DNA of 64,000 nucleotides from Adiantum capillus-veneris (taxonomy: Eukaryota > Streptophyta > Polypodiopsida > Polypodiales > Pteridaceae). Below, in pieces: positions 11,281 to 20,969 of the stretch. Position 1 is the first letter of the stretch, and the number at the start of each line of letters is the position of its first letter. The DNA lies in the NCBI GenBank assembly GCA_014529385.2, contig CM043953.1, positions 97,167,842 to 97,231,841 of the forward strand, read 5' to 3'. The translations under genes and the position numbers were made by a program. The notes under the pieces were generated by a model. The model worked only from the letters and a program-made list of their open reading frames with translations. It had not been told where the DNA came from and did no database searches.

Positions 11281-11840
11281 TGGTGCCCCCACTGAGGCTT
11301 ATGCTGATTGCTCCCAGTTAATGAAAAAGAAGCGGTTTTTCTATCTAGAAGTCATGGGGGCAAGCCTGCTATGGACCGATTTACATAGGCTAGGAGGGCC
11401 CCAATGAGTGGATGTCTAATTTTAAGCTGTATATGCTATCATTGCGTATGCCGAATGATCTGAGGGTAATATGCATGTGGTGCAGAACATGGCCTTGAGG
11501 GTAGGTAGCCCGACTGATGTTCTTCCATTAGTGGATGCCGTCATAGAAAAGAGGATGCAGGTAGATGCCTATATAGACAGTGGAGCGCAGGTTTGTGTCA
11601 TGAAAAAAGCGGCCATGAAGGAGACAGGAGTCAAGGAGGTAGCAACGTCAAATGGGCGCATGAGGATGGTCAACCATACTAAGTCTAGGTGTCTGGGTGT
11701 GGTGCAGGATGTGAAGGTGAAGGTGATAGGCATAGAGTGCCTCTAATAGACTTTTTTGTGATGAAGGAAGGTGATAATGCTTATCCAGTAATTTTGGGTA
11801 GACCATGGCTTTTGGAAATAGGTGGTAAGTAGGATTGGGA
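11281..11840 (+). pseudogene. Gypsy element 4 stub: primer site joined to protease remnant, gag deleted
   Basis: From 11471 the frame encodes a retropepsin: VDAYIDSGAQVCVM (catalytic Asp-Ser-Gly), RMRMVNHTKSRCLGVVQDVK, and after a small break PVILGRPWLLEIGG. The matching protein in element 2 has the same order (GAQICVI, KVKCLGVV, PIILGRPWL), so the two belong to one family. Only about 190 bp separate the primer-binding site from the protease, whereas element 2 has about 2.5 kb there, so leader and gag have been deleted. Homology ends at a stop near 11830. Confidence 0.75.
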
Positions 11841-13370
11841 GAGCAAAGTGTTCACTTTTCCCTTGGGGGATTCACTCTATATAAAAAAGGGGACGCCACT
11901 TGTGAGTGGATAACTTTGATAAAACTCATATATATGACTCATGTTAGGGAATATTACCCCCCTTTCTATAATTATACACCAATCAATGAAGAAAACTATC
12001 ATACCCCTATCTTACATATAAAATTTAGGTCGCACATGATCTAATGGAGTAAAACTAGTCAAAGAGTGTGTAGCATAGTGACTGGAAATGTACTAAGGAG
12101 CCACTTGTGTTGATAACTAGACGTACCCTCAATGTGTGTTAGATTGACTTTTAAACTATGTCCCTGATTGGCATGCACTCTAGCTACTCTCCAATTCTGA
12201 CCCATACAAAGCTTGTGTAAATCAACCCTTGACCAGCTCCAAATCAGCCCTTATCTATGACCGGCTTGATGCAAAATTTGATGTGTGACCTGATAAAAAA
12301 TTTCCCTATACTCATCCGAGTTCTAGTGCACATCGGTGGCCAATCAATGCAAGTAATCAACCCGGATCAAGTCCCCCCCTTGGTTACAGATACAGGACCT
12401 ACAATGTACTCCACTAGCTCCCATTCCTTGTATGATGAAGGATATACATCCACAATTGCAATAACCACCAACAAAAGTAAGAGACCACTTAGTCTAATGA
12501 CTGAATAGAACATAGTAGTACTTTAGAGAACTAGATCTACCTCATTTAATATAGTTCTACCTCTTCAAAAAGAAAAAAAAGTAAGAGACTAGCACGATAT
12601 GAAAGGAGGAATATAGAAGGAAGGCTATGAAAGCACTTACAATTGCGTCATGGATGATAAACCAATGAGACATTCCACCATTCGCAATCACATTAGAGTG
12701 ACTGTAGACATCATGAAACAAAACTTACTTAACAGTTTTCTTGCCGACCTCCACTTTGAAATCTAGCACTCGTGCTTTTCATGCTGAACACAATAGATTT
12801 GTTGTAAAGGATCTTTTCCTCCTTCTAGGTTTCATAAGAACCCAAGATTCTTTGGATATTGTCTACTGTTGCCATTGACTATCTATATTGGTGGAGTTTG
12901 AGATGGTGATAGAGCATATGGTGCTACTTGGCCTTCTTGTCAGATTAATAGTGCTCAGGCTAGCTTGGGACAGAGGACAACAACCTCTAAAGCTATTAGG
13001 GTGGGAATAAGAAGAAGACATGGCTGTTTTTGAGTGGAAAAAGAAAGCTTGAACTTGCTTGCAATGGAGGGAGTTTTAGTTTTGAACGCTTTCTTAATGG
13101 AGCAAGAGATTTTGGTGGCGGGAGTATAATAGATTTTTGCACAGCTGACTTTCAATACCTTTACTACTATCAGACTCCGTTTACAGCGGGTCCACATATG
13201 GATGCCATAAACCCCGTAAAAACAAGATGTTACCTCATGTTTCGTCATTTTTTAAATTTCTTGATTGATTCTTTCTATTTTCTACATTACGCTGCCTTGC
13301 TACTCATTGGACGCGCCTCCTTTTCTGTCTCCTCAGTAAGGCCCTCTAAAGACCTCCAAAATATCCTAAT
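11841..13370. other. No recognisable gene
   Basis: The stretch has only short frames without domain signatures on either strand and no repeat structure that I can see. It separates the gypsy element 4 stub from the GGAGAT minisatellite. Confidence 0.4.
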
Positions 13371-13375
13371 GCATT

Positions 13376-13590
13376 GTGGCTGGCGATGGAGATGGAGATG
13401 AAGATGGAGATGGAGATGAAGATGGAAATGGAGATAGAGATGGAGATGGAGGTGTAGGTGTAGCTGAAGATGGAGATGTAAATGGAGACGGAGATGGATG
13501 TGGAGATGGAGTTGGAGCTAGATGTGGAGCTAGAGATGAAGGTGTAGGTGGAGATGCCAATGGAGATGGATATGGAGCTTGCAAAGATGT
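13376..13590. repeat. GGAGAT hexanucleotide minisatellite, degenerate
   Basis: About 35 imperfect hexamers (GGAGAT, with GAAGAT, GGAAAT, GGTGTA and TGGAGC variants). Any frame across it gives an artificial Gly-Asp or Ser-Pro repeat; it is not a credible protein. Confidence 0.9.
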
Positions 13591-14099
13591 GCAAGTCTGT
13601 ACCAGTGCACATTAGAGAGAGGAAGAGCTATGGTGATCTATTACATGAAGAGTGAGAGAGAGGGTGTAGAGAGTGAGGGAGGTAGAGGATCTTCAAATCT
13701 ATAGGCTATTTCTTCTAGAGAGGGAAAACAAAGCCTAAACCCAAGCATAACTCCCCAAACTTGTTTTAGAGAGAGGGTGTAGAGAGAGAAAGACATTTGC
13801 AACACCTCCAAAAGGGGGGACACAAATGTGACAAAAAAATTCAAATCGAAAGTGGGGGAGTGGTATGTGGGGCTCCACGAACACCCAAAAGTACATGGAA
13901 GGATGTGGGATATATTAGGCCCAAAGCACTGAGAGGATCTAGTGACTAGATACGATTGAGACCTAGAAGAAATGCAAATATGTATTTTCATGCCTACGCC
14001 ATTACCACGGTCAAACCTTCATTAGCATTTTAAGAACTTCACTAAGCGTCCAATTTGAAGGGGCCAAGAAGACCCCAAATAAGTCCTAATGTAGCATAT

Positions 14100-14560
14100 A
14101 CGATTGCAGGTCTACCAACAAATTCACGTTTTTACTTGGGAGTGCTGATATACCATGGGGTAGCAAGAAGCATCCTACAATTTCTCTTTCAAGTATAGAG
14201 GTAGATTACAGGGGTGCTACAATGACATCATGTGAGGTAGCACGGCTGGGGTTGCTACTTTAGAACTTTGGAGTATAGGTATAAAGGTTGGTTGTCATCT
14301 ATTATGGAAACCTAAGAAACATACCAATGGGACAAAACCCAATGTTTCATGCCAGAACAAAGCCCATTGAGGTGCATTACCACTTCATTAGAGAGGGTCT
14401 TATCAAGTGACATCAACTTTGAGTATGTGGCACGACAAATAAGCAAGTTGCAATTACCTTCACAAAGGCCCTTAGAGCGGATAAGAAACATAAATTTTTA
14501 GCAATTCTTGGCAAACGAGAGATGGAGTTGAGATTGAGGGGGAGTGTTGAGATATCAAGC
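14100..14560 (+). mobile_element. Ty1/copia retrotransposon 3' fragment (RNase H end, polypurine tract)
   Basis: Translation gives the copia RNase H C-terminal pattern: WGSKKHPTISLSSIEVDYRG, SCEVARLGLLL, then FHARTKPIEVHYHFIREGL and TFTKALRADKKHKFLAILG. These match the family's conserved SSKKQPTVALSSTEAEY, HxRTKHIxxHYHFIRE and DxxTKAL boxes. Several stops interrupt it. It ends in a purine tract and TGTTGAG at 14536-14550, the standard copia polypurine tract and LTR start. Gypsy sequence begins within about 100 bp, so the LTR is truncated. The stretch 13620-14100 upstream has no clear domain. Confidence 0.8.
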
Positions 14561-14616
14561 TCAACATGTACAACTCTTGGATGACTATCACCAAATGTCA
14601 TCATGATTGGTGATCC

Positions 14617-15606
14617 TTGGTGGATATGCATATCTTCATGAATGATACTACACGTGTGAACCTGAAAGACCATAGCTACAAAGATGTGAACCGAACACCG
14701 GTAGAGGAGTTTGATTCAGCTACTTTGGCGGGATCCGAATTTCTAGCTTGGTTAGGTAAGCCCAAGGAGTTATGGATGTGTGGGGCCTCGAAATGTGGAA
14801 GTCTGAGGCGAGAAGAATATGTTTTAGAAAGGGCTATCGAAGACGAAACTTATATAGGAGAACCCTTTCCAGAGGACACGCTTGAACCATTAGAATGGAC
14901 ACACATTCTAGCAACCCTGGATGTTTGTGCAATTCCGGATGGTCCCACAACAAAATTTTGCGACAAGGACAGGTACGATGTGGTTCCGTACTTCATGTTG
15001 AGAACTCTACTCGAAAAAGAAACTGAAAAGAACGATACACTAGAAAAGGAAGATGAAGAAGCGGTGTTTCACGACATTCCCGATCATCCAGAGTGGGGAA
15101 ATGAAGCAGACAACGAGTCAACGGACAATTCAAGAGGTAACGAAGAAACTATAACGGATGTCAGATTTTATGATTTTCCGAACCAAACTAAACAACGCCA
15201 GAAACGCTATAGAGCAAAGAGAAAAACAACGGGGGTTAGAACCAATCCGATGCCTAGAATAAGAGGAAAAAATCAATTCCTAATGCTAGTAAAGGCGGAA
15301 GATTGTGTTAAGGAAAAGATTTCTGGAAGAATGAGAGGCAATGATCAAAAGAGCTTACGAAAAGACAAAAGAAGCTCAAGAAATCAAGTTCAAAGGAATG
15401 AAACAAAAATTGAAATAGAAAACTCAGAAAAGAACAAGCGCAACAGAGAACACACGGAGTCCAAGTTAGAACGTAGAAACAAGTACAGAGAGCTCAAGAA
15501 AACTCTGAAGAAGTTTGGACGACAGAAATTGAGAGTGGAGAGGACGAAAACGCCACAATCAAGGAAAACATGGATGTTCCCTCTCACTACAGGAAATTCA
15601 CAATAG
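14617..15606 (+). CDS. Element 1 protease-RT linker polyprotein fragment
   Basis: A 329-residue open stretch aligns with element 3 through LKDHSYKDVNRTPVEEF, EPFPEDTLEPLEWTHILATL and DRYDVVPYFML. The following part is very rich in Lys, Arg and Glu and low in complexity. It is the spacer between retropepsin and reverse transcriptase. No start codon can be defended because the upstream portion is missing. The polyprotein then continues in a different frame at 15570-15848 with EERLLSLLREYRDVFAWSYKDL, the conserved pre-RT box. Confidence 0.7.
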   Translation: MVDMHIFMNDTTRVNLKDHSYKDVNRTPVEEFDSATLAGSEFLAWLGKPKELWMCGASKCGSLRREEYVLERAIEDETYIGEPFPEDTLEPLEWTHILATLDVCAIPDGPTTKFCDKDRYDVVPYFMLRTLLEKETEKNDTLEKEDEEAVFHDIPDHPEWGNEADNESTDNSRGNEETITDVRFYDFPNQTKQRQKRYRAKRKTTGVRTNPMPRIRGKNQFLMLVKAEDCVKEKISGRMRGNDQKSLRKDKRSSRNQVQRNETKIEIENSEKNKRNREHTESKLERRNKYRELKKTLKKFGRQKLRVERTKTPQSRKTWMFPLTTGNSQ

Positions 15607-15953
15607 AGGATAGGAAGGTGGTATTAACCCAACCTATTCGAGAGAGAAGGGAGAACGAATCTTATGACGGACTGGAGGATGCAAAAAAAGTTGATTTAGC
15701 AGCCGCAGGTGAGACACCTAGACCGGTGTACATAGCCACAGATTTGTCTCCAGGCGAGGAAGAGAGACTTTTGAGTCTTCTGAGAGAGTACAGGGATGTG
15801 TTTGCATGGTCTTATAAGGACTTAAAGGGAGTTGACCCATCAATATGACAACACACAATCCCACTAAAACAAGACGCAAAGCCTAGCAGACAGAGACCAT
15901 ACACATATAATGATACGTTTGCTAAGCGAATCAAAGAAGAGATAGATAAGCTA

Positions 15954-16472
15954 ATGGAAGCTGAATTCATATACGAGATTGAACACACCGATTGGGTATC
16001 TCCGATTGTGGTGGTACCCAAGAAGAACGAAAAACTCCGAGTGTGTGTCAACTTAAAGAAAGTGAATGCTGCAACAATCAGGGACAATTATCCCCTGCCA
16101 ATAACTGATCATGTTCTAGAGCGTGTATCAGGGAAAATAGCATACTCCTTTCTTGATGGTTTTTCAGGATATAACCAGCTAGCCATAGCACCGGAAGATC
16201 AACATAAAACAGCTTTTGCAACGGAGTGGGGAATTTATGCTTATTGGGTTATGCCTTTTGGTCTAACCAATGCTCCCGCAACCTTCCAGAGGCTAATGAC
16301 GCATGCTTTCAAAGAATACTTAAGGTTGTTTCTAGAAATATACATGGATGACTTATGTGTACATTCTCTTCTGAGAGATGAGCATCTAGAACACCTAAGA
16401 AAAGTATTTGAGAAATGTAGGACATATCGCATTTGTCTCAATCCTGAGAAATGTGTGTTTATGGTCCGATAG
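15954..16472 (+). CDS. Element 1 reverse transcriptase
   Basis: This encodes the RNA-dependent DNA polymerase core: DWVSPIVVVPKKN, LRVCVNLKKVNAAT, DGFSGYNQLAIAPEDQ, VMPFGLTNAPATFQRLM and the catalytic IYMDDLCV (about 16340). All Ty3/gypsy RT blocks are present and in order. A TAG at 16470 stops the frame, but the next block (ILGHIVSQNGI) continues in the same sense. It is part of a pol polyprotein rather than a free-standing gene, so no start is assigned. Confidence 0.93.
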   Translation: MEAEFIYEIEHTDWVSPIVVVPKKNEKLRVCVNLKKVNAATIRDNYPLPITDHVLERVSGKIAYSFLDGFSGYNQLAIAPEDQHKTAFATEWGIYAYWVMPFGLTNAPATFQRLMTHAFKEYLRLFLEIYMDDLCVHSLLRDEHLEHLRKVFEKCRTYRICLNPEKCVFMVR

Positions 16473-16541
16473 GGCAGAATTCTGGGACATATTGTCTCAC
16501 AAAACGGAATATCCACGGATTTAGAGAAGATAAAAGTTATA

Positions 16542-17093
16542 GTGGATATGCCTAGACCAACCAATGCGAAACAAGTACAGAGCTTTATGGGACATTGCGG
16601 ATATTATAGACGATTCATTTACATGTACGCTATAATAGACCAACCACTTTACAGGCTAATAGTGAATTTTGAATGGACAAAGGAGTGTGAGGAATCATTC
16701 AAGAAATTGAAAGAGGCACTCATTACTGCTCCAGTCTTGAAATCACCAGATTGGGAGAAGATATTCCATGTGCATATAGATGCTTCGGCATATGCAATAG
16801 GATGCATTCTGGCTCAGTCAGAAGAAGGAAACATGGATTTTCCTATCTGTTACGCCAGTCGACAGCTGAACAATACAGAGAAGAATTACACCACAACAGA
16901 GCGAGAGGGATTAGGAATCATATATGCTGTGAAGAAATTTTGGCATTATCTTCTAGCCAACAAGTTTGTGTTTTTTACGGATCACCAAGCCTTGCTCTAC
17001 CTAATGAATAAACCATGCAATACCGGGAGAATAGTGAGATGGTTCATTATCTTACTGGAATTTGACTTCACGGTAGGGTGGCACATAGTTTAA
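16542..17093 (+). CDS. Element 1 RNase H and connection domain
   Basis: The frame begins with the RT thumb/connection pattern (SFMGHCGYYRRFI, FKKLKEALITAPVL). RNase H follows: VHIDASAYAIGCILAQ with the first catalytic Asp, TTEREGLGIIYAVKKFWHYL with the catalytic Glu, and FFTDHQALLYLM with the next Asp. It degrades the RNA strand during reverse transcription. The frame ends at a TAA at 17091-17093. Confidence 0.92.
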   Translation: MDMPRPTNAKQVQSFMGHCGYYRRFIYMYAIIDQPLYRLIVNFEWTKECEESFKKLKEALITAPVLKSPDWEKIFHVHIDASAYAIGCILAQSEEGNMDFPICYASRQLNNTEKNYTTTEREGLGIIYAVKKFWHYLLANKFVFFTDHQALLYLMNKPCNTGRIVRWFIILLEFDFTVGWHIV

Positions 17094-17168
17094 CTTCTAA
17101 AAATAGAAGGGCATAAAATATATTAGAACAGGTAAAAGGCCTGTCAGCTGGGCAATCTCTCTTCTCAT

Positions 17169-17945
17169 TTGTATGGAGGAGAGTTTGATAGAAGAGAATA
17201 CAACCAGAAACATATTGCTATTCAGCAATCCAAGAATCTTCAATTGGTTGCAGGAAGGTTGTATCAATTGGGAAACGATCATGTTTTACGACTATGCATC
17301 AATCCTGAGGAATATAATATATATCTTCGCGAAGCACATGTTCAAGAATGTGTATTTCATTGTTCAAGAAGGAACACATATAGGAATTTGTTACAATTGG
17401 GAGTCTATTGGCCAGGAATGAAAGAAAGCGTACATGAATATGTCACTGTATGTATTGTATGTTCATCAAAACCGCCAGCAGAGTATTCAACATTATATCA
17501 GATAATGATAGCTCCGGAATGGAGTCAGTATATTGTTGAATATCTCATAAATAGAACTTTCCCAGAAGGAACGTCAAAAGCTCGTCAGAAATCTGTAGAG
17601 ACAGAAGCTAGAGATTACGCTTTAATAGGAGATCAACTCTATAAGAGAGGTAAAGACAACCAGCTTAGGATTTGCGCATTAGAGTCTGAGTATATGATAA
17701 TCCTGGAGCAAGCTCATGGAGGAGTAGGTGGAGACCATTTCTCACGTGATAAGACAGAAAAACTTGTCTTAGTCGCAGGAATATGGTGGCCAACATTACA
17801 TATTACGCTGAGGAATACGTTAAACGGTGTGATGACAGTCAGCGGACCAAAGTACCACTTAAAAGAGATGATATACCGCTGTCAGGAGTTTTTTGGAGCA
17901 AGGGATTGCGCATATGTACATATACATGCATGGTGCATCAAATGA
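17169..17945 (+). CDS. Element 1 integrase N-terminal region with two zinc-binding modules
   Basis: Two H2C2-type integrase zinc-binding modules are seen in tandem. The first has LREAHVQECVFHC, GVYWPGM and CIVCSSKPP (about 17310-17470). A spacer (SQYIVEYLINRTFPEG, ARDYALIGDQLYKRGKD) follows. The second has ILEQAHGGVGGDHF and GIWWPTLH, then in another frame AEEYVKRCDDSQRTK (about 17700-17870). The last Cys of the second module is Ser. A frame change near 17805 breaks it. After about 17880 the sequence belongs to element 2, so the catalytic core's first Asp region is absent here. Confidence 0.8.
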   Translation: MYGGEFDRREYNQKHIAIQQSKNLQLVAGRLYQLGNDHVLRLCINPEEYNIYLREAHVQECVFHCSRRNTYRNLLQLGVYWPGMKESVHEYVTVCIVCSSKPPAEYSTLYQIMIAPEWSQYIVEYLINRTFPEGTSKARQKSVETEARDYALIGDQLYKRGKDNQLRICALESEYMIILEQAHGGVGGDHFSRDKTEKLVLVAGIWWPTLHITLRNTLNGVMTVSGPKYHLKEMIYRCQEFFGARDCAYVHIHAWCIK

Positions 17946-19026
17946 AGAATTGCCCATTTTCCTTAGCCAGGTGGTTACGTGGGCCCACATGTGTACAGGT
18001 AGGACACCATGTACATAGTGCATCGATTTTCATCGTTACTAGTACCATTGTGTTTTTCTACAATCAGGAGGAGTTGGTAGCGCGTAAAACTTCTCGAGGA
18101 AGCTATCCGCGGGCTGACGACGTGAGGTCAGCAGGTGCGTCAGATGGCATCTAGTGGCGTCAAGAGGGCGAACGAGGTCAATATTTGCACGCAGATGAGG
18201 ACGGACACAACGTGGGTGTTTGCTTGTGAGAATTATGTAGAAAGGTCATCATGAGGACCTTTTTTTGGGGCCACTTCACGTGGTGGCGAGGTGCATTATT
18301 GGAAAAAAGCTGAGTGCCAGGTGTGCGAATGATGCAAAAAGGTGACAACTATGCACTGCGAGGTCAGTTTTTGGCCTGTTCGGGGTCCGTTTGAGGTCAT
18401 CTAAAAGGCCAAGGGTGCCCAACTAAAAAATCTAAGTGTGGGAACTAAAAAAACAGAGAGAAGACCAGAAAAAACGTGGAGAAGAGAGGAGGAATAGCCG
18501 CAGCTGTGTTTTTGCTCATTTTGGAGCCTGTTTTGGCCGTAAACTGCTCATCCGAGGTCGGATTTGAGCACTTTGACATTGTAGACTGGGGTTTTGGGCC
18601 GTTCCGGACGCGATGGCGCTGTCCATTTTGCCAAATTCCTCACTCTTTTCCTGCTGTTTTTCTGTGTAAGTTTCTCCTATGAGCGAAGTTTCTTCTCCAA
18701 TTTGTGATTGTATCTGGCTTCTTTTACCCATATTGTGTGAGCTATTTGCCCCATTGGTGTTGGCCCAAGATCAATTGTATCTAAACATCAGAAATTCTCC
18801 TCTTTTGAGCTGAGTTTTTTGGGTGTGTGTGTGTGTGTGTGTGTGTGTGTCTGTGTGAAGTGGACAAGTGGATAGTTTCTCTCCTCTCACTCCAGAGGTG
18901 TGTTCCCTGTCTCGGCCAGGTGTGTTGTCTAAGCCGAGTGGTGCCCCATAGTGTGTGTGTGTATCTTTCCAAGAGTGTGTGTCGGGTCGTTATAGAGGCG
19001 CTGTGTGTGTTTTCATCCCGCTCACA
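17880..19026 (+). mobile_element. Probable 5' LTR of gypsy element 2
   Basis: The left end is placed at TGTCAGGAG, where integrase homology of element 1 stops. The right end is CA at 19024-19026, six bases before a TGGCGCCCCCATCGAGG primer-site-like sequence at 19033. It contains a (GT)n run (18825-18850) and several TGTGTGTG blocks near its end. No complete 3' LTR was found, so the call rests on boundaries and position rather than on a matched pair. Confidence 0.5.
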
Positions 19027-19032
19027 TTCTTT

Positions 19033-19050
19033 TGGCGCCCCCATCGAGGA
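19033..19050 (+). promoter_or_regulatory. Putative primer-binding site of element 2
   Basis: TGGCGCCCCCATCGAGG has the usual TGG start and lies just inside the inferred LTR. Element 4 has TGGTGCCCCCACTGAGG at the equivalent place (11281). The tRNA it pairs with was not determined. Confidence 0.45.
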
Positions 19051-19059
19051 TCTTCTTCG

Positions 19060-19200
19060 AGTACCTTCTGCTTCGAGCTTCGAGCTTCGAGCTTCGGGAT
19101 TACAGGTTCGAGGTTGCAGGTTGCAGATGACAGGTTACAAGTTACAGGTTACAGGTACAGGTACAGGTGATTCACATAGGTACAGGTAGCTGGAGTACAG
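19060..19200. repeat. CTTCGAG heptamer run and CAGGTT/CAGGTA minisatellite
   Basis: Three CTTCGAG units plus CTTCGGG are followed by about twelve 6-7 bp units of CAGGTT/CAGGTA type. A second copy at 26553-26771 has five CTTCGAG units, which accounts exactly for the 14-bp length difference between the copies (219 against 205 bp). Confidence 0.9.
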
Positions 19201-20083
19201 TGATATACTAGCAGTGATGTCACTTGCAGTTGTTGTGGGAATGCATCACTTGGCGCCTATTTGAGCGCATTGTCTGCTGGATTGTACGTTACTTGTGGAA
19301 ACTGCCATTGTACGCATTTGTGGAGCCATACTTGGTTGTATTTGGCAGTCCCAGCCATTTCTGAGACTTGGTCTGGAAGATGGTCATTTTTGAGACTTGA
19401 CTATACGCGATTTGCATTAGCCTTCGTGTGAGGGTCGATAGCGTGAGGTTTTTATTGAGCTGGGGGATTCTCAAATGTGGAGATCCTTTCGGTGATACAG
19501 GTAGCTAGAGCACCCTTTTTGTGACCTCGCCATAGGCTATGTACTAGTGAGTCCTACTTGATGCTCGGGTTCTATTGTTGACAGTTTATGCATACATAGA
19601 CAGTGTATATTTTGGGTTCCTACTGCTCTACTTCTGGGGAAACTCTGTCGAAATTTTCCCAAGATATGATGGCTGGTTTTTTGGTATTTTGAGCCATTTA
19701 AGCTGTTATGCTGCTGAAATTTTGGCAAAATCAGAGGTTGAGTCAGGTGTGCCTTCTTGGGAGCTTCATGGTTGGCTTTAATGGATGATCAAAATGGCCC
19801 TCAATTCACTCCTTTTCATTTAACTCAAAGAATTCAGATTAATGTTCATGTGTCCAGGAAGATCTTTTTCCAGCAGCGCATAGTCTTTATGTTTGGGCCA
19901 AGAAGATTGAGAGAGATCCTGGAATGTCCTTTGCCTGTTGTCATTCCGATGATTAACTATGAAAACTCATTTGATGTGCATGTGTTTTTCCTTATCAAAA
20001 GTTGAGCTCCATTGAAGTTTCTGGGGATTGGGTAGTGAAAAGTTTTGGGTTCTTGCACGTGTGTTTGAAGGGGTCCTCTAGCC

Positions 20084-20969
20084 ATGGCTTTCTCTTATCC
20101 CGAGTTTCATGGAAGAAGTGATGAAGATGTGGAGGACTTTCTGGAAAAGATGGAGGTTGCCTGCATTAGCAACCAGATTCATGACCCTACGCAAATGTTA
20201 CGCCTTCTCCAAATTTGTTTGAAGAGTGATGCACGGGTTTGGTCTAAAGCATTTGAAGAGGAGTTGCGTGTGGCTGATCCACCTGTAAGGTTGAGTTGGG
20301 ACAATCTACGACATGGGTTGGAAGTGGAGTTTGTGAAGATAGAAGATCTTGACAAGGAAGGTGTGGCAAGAAGTACAGGCTTTGGTGCAAAAGGAAGGTG
20401 AGCCAGTAGATGCGTACATACGTAAGTTTTCATTGGCATGGGAGCGAATGTGCAAGGCCTTAGCACCACAGGTACCCCCGCCTGACATGATGAAGAAGGA
20501 CAGGTTCTTAGCTGGTCTTTGGGAGAATATACGTTAGAGAGTGGAGCTAAAGAAGCCTAGGACATATGAAGATGCACTAGAGGTAGCAAGGAACAAAGAG
20601 TGGAAGCTGAGGAAAATGAGCCAGCTAGGGGTGGAGTCTTTGCCAATGAGGTCTGAATTTCAGCCTATAGAGTCTTTACAAGGGCACATGTCAGGGGTTC
20701 ATCATGAACCAGTAGTTCCTGTTACTACTCAGGTTATGCCAGCAGTGGTCACTACAGCAGTGCAAGATGATGGGCTAAGGCAAGACATGAGGCAAATGGT
20801 AGATTTGATGAAGAATCTCAGCCTAAACATGCTAGGTCAAGTGGGAAATAATTGAGGTCGAGGGAGGTTTGCAAATCAGCTAGGAGGTGAAGAAAGGCCT
20901 AGGAATGGTGTTGGACAAAGCAATGGTAGGTTTTGGAGGCAGACGCCCACCTGTTACAATTGTGGAGAG
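20084..20969 (+). pseudogene. Element 2 gag
   Basis: The ATG at 20084 starts MAFSYPEFHGRSDEDVEDFL, a typical Ty3/gypsy gag opening. A frame change near 20360-20390 leads to QEVQALVQKEGEPVDAYIRKF and ERMCKALAPQVPPPDM. A TAG at 20538 and a TGA at 20853 interrupt a frame that otherwise stays open from about 20349 to 22490. The zinc knuckle CYNCGELGHISPQC (C-x2-C-x4-H-x4-C, all ligands intact) is at about 20950-20990. Its role is capsid assembly and RNA packaging. The leader 19050-20083 upstream has no convincing coding. Confidence 0.85.

Larger units (their letters stand above)
14617..17880 (+). mobile_element. Ty3/gypsy element 1, 5' part (protease linker, RT, RNase H, integrase zinc modules)
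   Basis: This is the left half of a gypsy element whose right half resumes at 26771. Order: protease-RT linker (14617-15606), RT (15954-16530), RNase H (16740-17090), two integrase zinc-binding modules (17290-17470 and 17690-17870). Few stops interrupt it, at about 15606, 15846, 16470 and 17092, suggesting moderate age. The left end is joined to copia sequence near 14620, so gag, most of the protease and the 5' LTR are missing. Homology to integrase stops after a KRDDIPL motif at about 17880, where element 2 begins. Confidence 0.9.

Noticed and set aside
13346-13615. Gly-Asp or Ser-Pro repeat protein in three frames
   Set aside because: Direct product of a GGAGAT minisatellite; open in several frames on both strands.
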